A stretch of DNA of 64,000 nt, from contig JACTAT010000021.1 of assembly GCA_014526335.1 (NCBI GenBank), forward strand, positions 257,305-321,304, read 5' to 3'. The translations under genes and the position numbers were made by a program. Origin of the DNA: Chrysaora quinquecirrha (lineage: Eukaryota; Cnidaria; Scyphozoa; Semaeostomeae; Pelagiidae). Positions 34,525-43,156 of the stretch are shown here, piece by piece (positions within the stretch are counted from its first letter, which is position 1; the number at the start of each line of letters is the position of its first letter). Below the pieces are notes generated by a model that saw only the letters and a list, made by a program, of their open reading frames with translations, had not been told where the DNA came from and did not search any database.

Positions 34525-35714
34525 TGTGAAGACCCCATTTCGTTTAAATTCTGCTGTTGTGTGTTTTGAAACTGAGGCTGTTGCTGAAACTGCTGTGGTT
34601 GAAACTGAGGCTGCTGTTGATAACGAGGCTGTGGTCGAAATTGTTGCTGCTGATTGAAACGAGGATGATACTGAAATCGAGGTGGTTGGGGGCTAAACAT
34701 ATTTGATTGTGGTTGTGGCGTTGCGCAATTACGTGCCACGTGACCAATTCCCTGGCATCTATTACAAATAGGACGACCATCCCTTGTTCGGAGGTTGCGT
34801 CCGCGGGCACTTCCTTGTCTGTTTTGCCTGTTTTGGGCCTGATTATTTTGAAAACTGGCATTCATTAGAGAAATGACGTCAACAGCTTTTAAACAATTAT
34901 CATGCGAATAAGTCTCGGCTTTGAATGGATTTGTTGCTGGCCTTTCAGGTGCCGAAGGAAGCAAAAATGGATTTTTTGATATTTCAGAATCAAAATTACT
35001 AGCAGCTATAGCTTGGACTGGCTGAGAAACACTGTTGGATGTTGTTTTCTGGGCAGCGAGAGAAACAAGGAGATTAACTTGACTTTCAAGCTCTTTAATT
35101 CGCTGTTCCTGGACAGAATTTTGAATTGCTGTGTTTTGATTAGAAACTTTGCCTGATTTTGAAACTGCATCCCTGAGGCGTGCTAAATTTTCGGCTTCAG
35201 CAAACGTTTCCGGTTGGTTTAGAATGACGTGATTTTTGATTTCGTCAGAAAGACCACTTATAAAAATATTCATAATATCTTTATCAGAGAGACCGATTCT
35301 TTGACCTTTTCTCAGAATATCTTCGGTATAAATCGAAAGAGGCTCATTGATTCCTTGTTTTCTAGCAAAAAGTTCTTGACGAAAAAGAAATTCAAGGGTT
35401 TGAGTGCCGAATCTATTCTTCAATTCATTGATGAGGGTGGTTAAATCATTTACAGTCTCGGCTGTTTGTGCGTCATACCACGCTTTTGCGGCACCGCCCA
35501 AAGAAAGTGAAACAGCATTCAGCCTTTTCGCATTCGACCAATTGTTAAACTTTGCTAGGGCTTCGAAACGAGACAACCATTCATTGATATCCTCATTGGG
35601 GAGGCCGTTAAACTGACGTAATTGAAAAAGATTATTACTTTGGGTAGCATTACTTTCAATAGCAGCTTGGACAGCAGCTAACTGATCCCTTATTTGAGTA
35701 ACTTGGGCTTCCAT
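34512..35714 (-). CDS. gag: Gypsy Gag polyprotein
   Basis: The 400-aa Gag forms the particle and binds RNA. A retrotransposon-type gag region covers about residues 25-190, with FNGLPNEDINEWLSRFEA, KAWYDA and LSIYTEDILRKGQR. One CCHC zinc knuckle, CNRCQGIGHVARNC (CX2CX4HX4C), stands near residue 315. The tail is rich in Gln, Pro and Phe and ends at a TGA that touches the slippery site. The start ATG at 35714 lies about 350 bases downstream of the 5' LTR. Confidence 0.93.
   Translation of the reverse strand: MEAQVTQIRDQLAAVQAAIESNATQSNNLFQLRQFNGLPNEDINEWLSRFEALAKFNNWSNAKRLNAVSLSLGGAAKAWYDAQTAETVNDLTTLINELKNRFGTQTLEFLFRQELFARKQGINEPLSIYTEDILRKGQRIGLSDKDIMNIFISGLSDEIKNHVILNQPETFAEAENLARLRDAVSKSGKVSNQNTAIQNSVQEQRIKELESQVNLLVSLAAQKTTSNSVSQPVQAIAASNFDSEISKNPFLLPSAPERPATNPFKAETYSHDNCLKAVDVISLMNASFQNNQAQNRQNRQGSARGRNLRTRDGRPICNRCQGIGHVARNCATPQPQSNMFSPQPPRFQYHPRFNQQQQFRPQPRYQQQPQFQPQQFQQQPQFQNTQQQNLNEMGSSQWGN
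34515..34521 (-). promoter_or_regulatory. -1 ribosomal frameshift site between gag and pol
   Basis: The heptamer GGGAAAC is positioned as G GGA AAC in the gag frame, fitting X XXY YYZ. It is followed immediately by the gag stop TGA. A -1 slip here enters the pol frame, which has no ATG near its start. Confidence 0.75.
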
Positions 35715-36041
35715 TGCGATTTATTCTCAACGTAGTGTTTAATACAAGAAACAAAAGTTTAAATATCCAGAAAAACTTCGAAGACAATCGTTCAAATTCA
35801 GCAAGATATCGTATTGCAAGTCTAATATCCAATATGTTATCAACAAAGACGAATTACGCAAATTGAATGCTTGGATTAACAGATCGATGATGACGTATTC
35901 TTGAAAGTCTATAGTTTACGTAGTTTATGATACGACTGGATCACGAAAAGCGAGAATCGTGAAGTAACTTAAATGTCTACTATCTCAATAACGTATAAAT
36001 TCAACGAAAAATCTTTAACGAATGACAAATTATTCCAGAGT

Positions 36042-36060
36042 GACCCACACTGGCCACCAA
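36042..36060 (-). other. Primer-binding site of the gypsy element
   Basis: TTGGTGGCCAGTGTGGG on the minus strand directly follows the 5' LTR. The TGG start fits the CCA end of a tRNA. The priming tRNA was not identified. Confidence 0.65.
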
Positions 36061-36795
36061 TGTAAAACCACTTTTCTGCAAGGGGGTTTTACAAGTGGGT
36101 TCTTGATTATAAGAAACAAATATGCAAGGAAAAACTTACGCACTTTTATCTTGTCTTTCTTTTCTTGCGCTGGCAGGCGGAGGCAGAGAAATCCAGACTT
36201 TGATAATGATACAAATTGAACACACAAATCTTGATAACTATTACTGTAACTTAACTAAACTTTAAACTTATAAAACTTACTTAATCAAACAAGAGCAGTT
36301 CGGCTCTGAAAACACACAAGGACAGTTCGGTCCTGAAAAACACAAGAGCAGTTCGGCTCTGAAACAACAGTACGCGCGGCGTACGATTCCAAGTGACGCG
36401 GTCACTAAACTTAACCTAAAATCCTAAAATCTCACTAAACATTAAGAATACAACGATTATAAAGCCTACAAAACACGTGAACAAAGTTACACCTAAATAA
36501 CCATAAAAGGGAAAACTAATTAAAATGCATAAAAACTAACCAATAGGAATACGGATCATTCATTAAGATTGACTAATAGTAATAAAGTAGTAAAAGAAAA
36601 AGTTAGTCATTTCATATACGTAAGTCTAAATTCTTCAGTACAAAACAGGAACCTTTTCTGGATTCAGAGTTCAATCTTGGTTTCCTCATACGTAATTCGA
36701 AATCAGCAATAAACAGAGGCATTGACGCATTTTAATGTTAGAAAAACAATTAGTCATATATTGTCTTAACAGGGAGGGATGCCCGTATCACAACA
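36061..36795 (-). repeat. 5' LTR of the gypsy element (735 bp)
   Basis: See the 3' LTR. It has extra bases in the U3 part (GACGCATTTTAATGTTAG region) compared with the other copy. Confidence 0.9.
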
Positions 36796-37562
36796 CTTCT
36801 GCCATGAAGTTGTAATATTCGCGTGTTTGTTAAAAGGAAAGATTGAAAACGAAGCCCCATTATCCTTATTAGAGCTTCAAAGCTACCTTGTAAAGCTAAA
36901 AGCTGCATTTTTATGGGCTAGAGCATCTAACGCTGATTGTGTGCACGCTACTAGTCTCGCCAGCTTAATGTGAGAGAAATTTTAGTTCGATACATCTAAT
37001 GAAGCATCTAATCACTTGCGAACAGTAATGAAAAACGTTCTTTTTGAGATTTTGATGGCGTTAGAGATCCACAGAGAAGGCAGGGGTTGATTTAGAGGGG
37101 GTCGAGGTATTTTGACAACCAATAAAAAATCGGCAATAATGAATTAATGGAAACGCCAAGATTAACTTCAATGCACTTCAATGTCTAGCATTTCATGTGC
37201 CAAAATGAGTAATTATCTTAGGAAATTATGCTCCCCAGATGCTTGGAAATAGCATCTAAGGGTATCCAGAATTCAAAATTTTCTTGGGGAGTACCCCCAG
37301 ACCCCCAGAAATACGCAACTGCAGCGTTGGCTGAATTGGACTTTGGCCAACTTGCCCTTGAAAAGAGAAGCACAACAAATCTGGAAATGGTTGTCAATAG
37401 ATTCAAAGCTATGCATCGTCGTGAACTAATAAAGACCAACACGATCTGAAGATAAGGAGTCAGGTCAAGCATAGATAAGAATATGTTTTTACGTTATAAG
37501 CCCCTCGTCGGGGAGACTAGCCCCCTTTTCGGGCAAAACCTAGCGCCACCCCTGAACTGGCT

Positions 37563-39015
37563 GTATGAACTCACAACACGATACAGGATTAGTAGCTAAC
37601 ATTTCATTCCTGGCCTTTTTGATCAGTTAAAAGAACAACTTCTGTATGATCTCAAAGATTGCAAACGTCTTGTCATTAATAAAGCGCACACCGAACAGGG
37701 TAAATCTGCTGGGCTCATTCAAGTGACTTAAATCTAGATGCGTACATTATTTACAGGGCTCACCGGATGCTGGCCTTATATATTCCAACATCAAGGGAAA
37801 TATAAAGGAATCATCATTGAAGCATAAACTGTACACATCACTGCAAACAGTGTCAGTCAAAAACGTCACTCACTTTTTTCACATTTCAAGCCTACTGCAT
37901 CGATGTTAAGTCGTGGAACCAAAATGCAAAATCGTGCAACGAAAATGTGAAATCGCGCAAAAAAATTGTAAAATCAACTAACCAAACGCAACCAAAATGT
38001 ATCGTCGTGGAACAGAAATGTAAAGTCATGAAGTAAACAGAAAAATATCACAAATTACTGTCGAAAAAGTCATTTCTTTGGCCGGTTCGGTGCGCCAAAA
38101 CAATTATGCTGGTTAAATTTCACAATTCAATACATTAATCTTCTCTTCATTTCGACTTCCTTTCTTGTATTGATGTCTGGTAACTCTTTAAGCTTTTTCT
38201 TCTGCTATGGCTCTTAGCTGTTCCTTTCAAGGTTCGAAAAATACCGAATACCGCGCTGTGAAATTTCAATACCGCAATACCGCCAGGTTTTTCCTTCAAT
38301 ACCGAAATACCGCATACATTTTACCCCCGATACCGCAATACCGCAAACCCCGAAGTACCCCTCGTAATAGTACTCATTTTGCGTCTGAAGTTGACACAAA
38401 ATCGCTTGGAATATTCTGAGTAGATCTGAAAATTCGGTGGCAAAAAATTTCATCAAGCATTTACCATCGACCTGTTCGACTTTTATTTAGGCTGTTAATA
38501 ATGTGATTTTCGAGTGCAGACAGGGCATAGAAACGTTGCATTAGAATTCAATTGGATGGAACACAGTCAGAGACACCCTTAACCTCCGTGACTCACTGGC
38601 TCACTATCCCACCCAAGGTTTTGTTTTATAAAACTTGGCTTATATTAGACCTTCAGCTTTCATATTATAATGATGATAATGATGATGATTTTGAAGACAT
38701 GAAGATAATGATGATTGTGATGATGATGATGAAGATGATGATTTTCATTATTATTATCATGATTTTTTTGATGGCATGGTGATGATGATGATAATCTGAT
38801 GATGATTATGATGATGATGATCTGATGATGATAATGATGATGAGGATGATTCTAATGGTGATTATGTTATAGTTGATGATGGCGATAATGATAATTTTGA
38901 CACTGATGATAACTATGATGATGATGATGATGATGATGATGATGTTCTTTTTTTGTCCACAGTTTAATACCCCATCAATCCTCTTATGTCTTTACCATTA
39001 CAAGTAGACTAGCTT
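37563..39015. other. Transposon remnants and GAT microsatellite
   Basis: The right flank of the outer hAT-like element (with TCGTGGAAC..AATGTAAA words near 37910-38030 and TACCGC arrays at 38230-38350) runs to 38362. After about 250 unassigned bases, a GAT microsatellite runs from about 38665 to 38945. No gene was seen. Confidence 0.5.
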
Positions 39016-39342
39016 TTTACCGTGACACCCGCGATGCGGGTGATTTTTCACCTTGACACCCGCGATGCGGGTGACTTTTTAACGAGCCGCGATGCTGAAT
39101 ATTAGCTACCAGAGTCCGGGAGGTTAGCTCCCATGGCATCCCACAACCTCCCGGACTCTAGCGAAAGTTCAGAAGGCTGCAAGTTAAAAGGCAGCAAGTT
39201 AAAAGGCAGCTGAGTGGTATCTTGTCTTTCCAAGGCTAAACTGGTACTAATATTCACCCGCATCGCGGCTCTCAAGCTAAAAAGTCACCCGCATCGCGGG
39301 TGTCAAGGTGAAAAATCACCCGCATCGCGGGTGTCACGGTAA
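39016..39342. mobile_element. Foldback element with CACCCGCGATGCGGGTG ends
   Basis: The left arm carries TTACCGTGACACCCGCGATG and a second CACCCGCGATGCGGGTG. The right arm is the inverse, ending GGGTGTCACGGTAAA. The centre repeats GGGAGGTTAG and CCTCCCGGACTC inverted. It is inserted at the 3' side of a LINE fragment and truncates it. Confidence 0.75.
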
Positions 39343-40130
39343 ATCTGTATCTAATAGTCTCGGACCCAAAAATTACAGTTTTTATCCTAGGTATTTCGAA
39401 TTCATTATTATTTCTAAGGCTATACATATTTTCTCGCTCCCTAAAGATCTCTTTAATGAATGTGGGGTTTATATTTTTGTGTGTTTTGAACATTTCAGTC
39501 ATTAGAGTTTGTAAATTCTTGGCATGTATAGTGACTGAATTATCCCTTTCTAATAAACATTCAAAACTAGAAACAAAATCCTTATAAGCAATTCTTAAGG
39601 CCCTTTCATGTATTTTATTAATTTTAGAATTTAAATGCTTGCTATGGAACATCCAAGCCAGTGGACAGTATTGAAACTGGCTCATTACGAAGGCTCTCAT
39701 TAAAATTCGCAGCTTGTTGGAATCCATGTATGCAGAGAGACGGGAGAGTGCAAAAAGCTTGTTTCCAGCCTTCTTACATAGCTTATTAATATGCGTCTCA
39801 TAAGTTAGTTTGTGATCGATTATTACTCCGAGCAACTTCTCCTCGTCCTTATTTTCAATAATGCTGTCACCTACACTAACTGTAATAGTTTGATTAGCGC
39901 TTTTCCACTAACTGTAATAGTTTGATTAGTGACATTTTTCTGTATTTAATTTCATAAAGTTATCTTCAAACCATTGAATAAATATCGTGGAATCATTCTC
40001 TAATCTCATGATTACGTTATCCAAATTCTTATCGCTTGTATAAATGGTGGTATCGTCTGCATAATTACAGATATTAGTTTCTTGAATGGAGAGTAGCAAA
40101 TCATTTATATACATGTTAAAGAAAATAATG
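39343..40130 (-). pseudogene. LINE reverse transcriptase fragment (CR1/Rex-like), broken
   Basis: On the minus strand from about 40130, MYINDLLLS and the catalytic motif NYADDTTIYTSD lead to WFEDNFMKLNTEKC. A stop and a short duplicated block (CACTAACTGTAATAGTTTGA twice near 39863-39925) break the frame. It reopens with EEKLLGVIIDHKLTYETHI and FQYCPLAWMFHSK and runs to ETIRYR, where the foldback element cuts it. The 5' side is lost into a GAT microsatellite. Confidence 0.85.
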
Positions 40131-40475
40131 ATGATGTTGATTATGATTATGATTATGTTGGTGATTATGATTATGATTATGATTATGATTATGATTATGA
40201 TAATAATGATAGTGATTATGATGTTGATGGTGATGATGATGGTAATGATAACGATGATGAAGATGATGTTGATGATAATGATGATGGTGATTATGATGGT
40301 GATGGTGAAGGTGATGATGATCATGATCATGATCATGATCATGATCATGATGACGACGATAATGATGATGGTGATTATGATGTTGATGGTGATGACGATG
40401 ATGATGATTGATGATGACGAAGACAACGTCGACAACGATAGTGATGATGATGATGATGATGATGATTCGATGGAT
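40131..40475. repeat. GAT-rich microsatellite
   Basis: ATGATTATG, GATGATGGT and a TCATGA-palindrome run. Open frames on both strands here (poly-Met/Ile and poly-His) are composition artefacts. Confidence 0.9.
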
Positions 40476-40831
40476 ATATCGACGGGCTTCGACCAACTGC
40501 AACGCAATTTTACATAACAGATGTGATGGATTATGATTCTGACGAACTACCTGTCACTGCAAGCTAAAAGCATAATTATCGCTAAAAAATGCACCTAAAA
40601 GCTGAGCTAGATTTCCTGAAAACATCGAATCTGCAAAGTACGAGGAACTAGTTTTGAACTGTGATGTTTTTAAACCGACTTCTTTGGCTTTAAGGCTCTA
40701 ACTATCTCTAAGTTAGAAAGATTCGTGTTTTCGATTTTAGATTCTTTTCGTCGTTACTTTTTGATTTTAAATCAACATCTAGAATCATAAAGAGACACGC
40801 GAGATACGAAGATTACAGAGCTTTCAAAATA

Positions 40832-41199
40832 CACTCTTTTTTTATAAGAATACTATAAATTTTGTCCAGCCTCAATATTCTTAAGAAATCTCCGTTTTGA
40901 GCCTGAATATATTCTTAAACTATTCTTATTTTTTCAAACCTGGTATGGTTTCAGGGGAACATAGTTAAAAGAAAAATCATCTCATATGGTCGAGCGAAAG
41001 AAAAATTAAACTATCATAAGAATAAGAATGTTGTTAACAATCATGAAGTTTCGTTCCAACATCGGAAAACCAGCATCTGCTGAAAATGAGACACAAATAT
41101 GGGAGCTAAGGCTGAGCAAAAATTCTTACATTATTCTTAAAAATAGGATGATTCTGAGTCTGAATATTCTCATAATCAACATTCTTATAAAAAAGAGTG
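40832..41199. mobile_element. TA-flanked MITE, CACTC subfamily, copy 1
   Basis: Starts CACTCTTTTTTTATAAGAAT and ends ATTCTTATAAAAAAGAGTG, with TA on both sides. The interior repeats ATATTCTTA. Confidence 0.75.
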
Positions 41200-41388
41200 T
41201 ACACACCAGGCTGATAGGTCTTATTTGGGTCTTATTTGTCTTCTATATCAGAAGCTATTCGAGATTTCTTTTGATAAAAGTAAGGGAAACATAAGGGGCA
41301 ATAAGGTAGTGAAAAATCAATCATAAAATAAGAGAAATCTAGGCTCAAAAGTATTTTTATAGCAAAAGCGTGTGCTTTAGAACGCATA

Positions 41389-41763
41389 CACTCTTTTTTT
41401 TATAACAAACTAAGAATTTTTCAGTACTCAAAGTTTCTTAGTTTTTGGACAGTTTTGGTACTGAAAGTTTCTTAGCAGTTTCTTAGGGATCAAATTTTTT
41501 TAGTGCCAAAACAGGTAATTGACACTTTAATTTGAGAAATAGAAGAAAGAATACAATTCACGTTTACATGAGCTGTTCTTTTTGTAAAAAATAGACACTT
41601 TTGGTGTAACAGAAGTTCGTTTTTCGATGCTATATTCAATTCTAAAGACTATTGAGACCTGCGAGTTTCTTATCATTTTGGGTCGAGTACTGAAAGTTTT
41701 CTTAACCAATATTGTTCTCAGTACTGAGTTTCTTATACACGGGTTTCTTGTAAAAAAAGAGTG
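41389..41763. mobile_element. TA-flanked MITE, CACTC subfamily, copy 2
   Basis: Starts CACTCTTTTTTTTATAACAA and ends CTTGTAAAAAAAGAGTG, with TA on both sides. The interior repeats AAGTTTCTTAG. It lies under 200 bp from copy 1. Confidence 0.75.
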
Positions 41764-42024
41764 TAAGAATAAGTCACCTTTTCTGTGTACCAGCTTATAA
41801 ACCAATGATCAATCATTCATGGTCATCATCTTCTGCTCAACTTTTTGATCAATCGATCGACTCTCGTGTATTCATTCACTTTATGGGGATTCTCTGACTA
41901 TAAATGGGCTACTATATCATTCTTGTATTTGCATTTGTAACACCTGCTCATCATGAAACGGCTGTTTTTTCTCAATAATCGCATTGTTAGATGGCATTAC
42001 ACTATTGGAGTTTTACTGGAAAAC

Positions 42025-42420
42025 GACAGAAACACTCCATGTCTCTGCGACATGCAAATGACTCGGGGGATATGTTGCTCTCTTGTCACTCGCATGTTTA
42101 GCCACCTTGGGAGACACGCTGAATATAGTCGCGTGCGACAAGTCTCTTAGTTTAGCTATAGCTTTAGATCGTTAAGATGTGGCTAAAGTAGGAGACAAGT
42201 CGCGCGCGACATTGTCGAGTGTGACATGTCCCTTAGATGTCTCCCAGTTTAGCCACCTTAAAACGTTTTAGCGCGACAGAATTTGTAGCGAGACGCATGC
42301 AAATTTTTCTTGGAGACAACAGAAACATTTCTTGTCTCCTCGAGTCTGAGGTTATGTTGTTCGCTTGTCACTTGTATGTTTACCCACCCTTGGAGACATG
42401 CCAAATACAACCGTCGAACC
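42025..42420. repeat. Foldback GGAGACA family, two partial copies
   Basis: GGAGACACGCTGAATA.., TCGCGCGCGACATTG and CCCAGTTTAGCCACC words recur in both senses, as at 20970-21343. Confidence 0.65.
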
Positions 42421-42459
42421 GTTGAGAGACAAATGATAGGTTTTTTTACATTCCTCCCA

Positions 42460-42597
42460 CCCGAGGGCGATTCACTCCTTGAAATCTCGTACACCTTTGC
42501 TAGAAAACCTTATGTTTTCACAGAAATCCCTTTGAAACCCTTTTGTTTTCGTAAAAACCTCGTACACCTTTTAGAGGAGTGAATTGCCCCTCGGGTT
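42460..42597. mobile_element. Short MITE, CCCGAGGGCGATTCACTCC ends
   Basis: The left end CCCGAGGGCGATTCACTCC is inverted at the right as GGAGTGAATTGCCCCTCGGG. The interior repeats CTCGTACACCTTT. It is about 138 bp long. Confidence 0.7.
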
Positions 42598-43156
42598 TCC
42601 TTCGTCGTGATCGGCCTTCAACCCTCCTGTTTTTGAACTTTTGTTGGTTTGCATTGCTAAAATTGTTTTTACTAACTTATTTTGTTTTTGCTGCTGAAAT
42701 AACGTTGTTGATAGTAATTGGTTTGTGTGAATATTTGACGTGATTTGATCATGGATTTGATTCACAGTAAAAGATGTTGTTATTTCATCAAAAAATAATC
42801 GCATGTCTATAATTCGTTCTTAAAACTCGGTATTATGGTAATTATGTGGGACGTGAAACGCTGTTCTCCTGTAAACATCAGCTGCCCGCAATCACTGCCC
42901 GCAATACGGCGAAACAGCGAAAGCAAAACAGCGTAATCCCGGCCTCATTCTAATGCAAAATCTCGTTTGGATGGCAACCGTAGCCATGGCAAAGTTTCTG
43001 ACGTCATGAGATTATCTACCGGAAGTTACCACATGGTATCAAGATTTTTGAAACTTTTGTAGAAAGTTCCAGATGCACGCTTTTCGAGGTTTGAAAATTG
43101 GAGCGCCTCATAACAAAGCTCAAGTTTGAAGCATTTTTTATTATAAAATCCTGAAA
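42598..43156. other. Upstream region of AHSA1
   Basis: No repeat or gene was recognised. It should hold the AHSA1 promoter. I see no convincing TATA box at a fixed distance; the 5' UTR start is unknown. Confidence 0.35.

Larger units (their letters stand above)
29699..36795 (-). mobile_element. Intact gypsy-type (Ty3/Metaviridae-like) LTR retrotransposon
   Basis: A 7.1-kb element on the minus strand with LTRs at 36061-36795 (5') and 29699-30420 (3'). Both have TGTTGTGATACGG..TTTTACA ends. The 4-bp duplication CTTC stands at 29695-29698 and 36796-36799. The primer-binding site TGGTGGCCAGTGTGGG lies next to the 5' LTR and the purine tract GGGGGGAGTGA next to the 3' LTR. Gag and pol are both uninterrupted. 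The order protease, RT, RNase H, integrase places it in Ty3/gypsy. Confidence 0.95.
29399..37554. mobile_element. hAT-like element interrupted by the gypsy retrotransposon
   Basis: The ends CAGGGGTGGCGC and inverted GCGCCACCCCTG are flanked by the perfect 8-bp duplication AACTGGCT (29391-29398 and 37555-37562). Subterminal CCCCTCGTCGGGG motifs lie inside both ends. Removing the retrotransposon and its CTTC duplication leaves about 1.05 kb. It has no transposase, so it is non-autonomous. Confidence 0.85.
28080..38362. mobile_element. Outer hAT-like element with a TACCGCAA core, split by later insertions
   Basis: The termini AGGGGTACTTCGGGG (28080) and inverted CCCCGAAGTACCCCT (ending 38362) are flanked by AGTAATAG and CGTAATAG, 7 of 8 matching as an 8-bp duplication. 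Decayed arrays of TACCGCAATACC lie just inside both ends. It encloses two further hAT-like elements and the gypsy element. If this reading is right, only about 1.6 kb of the span belongs to it. Two independent half copies are the alternative. Confidence 0.5.

Noticed and set aside
30709..34657. Plus-strand and other-frame ORFs inside the gypsy element
   Set aside because: They are antisense or frame shadows of gag and pol, with no domain of their own.
30511..35714. The retrotransposon as an endogenous retrovirus
   Set aside because: No third ORF or envelope-like frame exists between pol and the 3' LTR (only about 90 bases remain), so it is a plain LTR retrotransposon.
40086..40517. Poly-Met/Ile and poly-His frames of 128-193 codons
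   Set aside because: Microsatellite composition; only the last part of the minus frame, from MYINDLL, is real LINE coding sequence.
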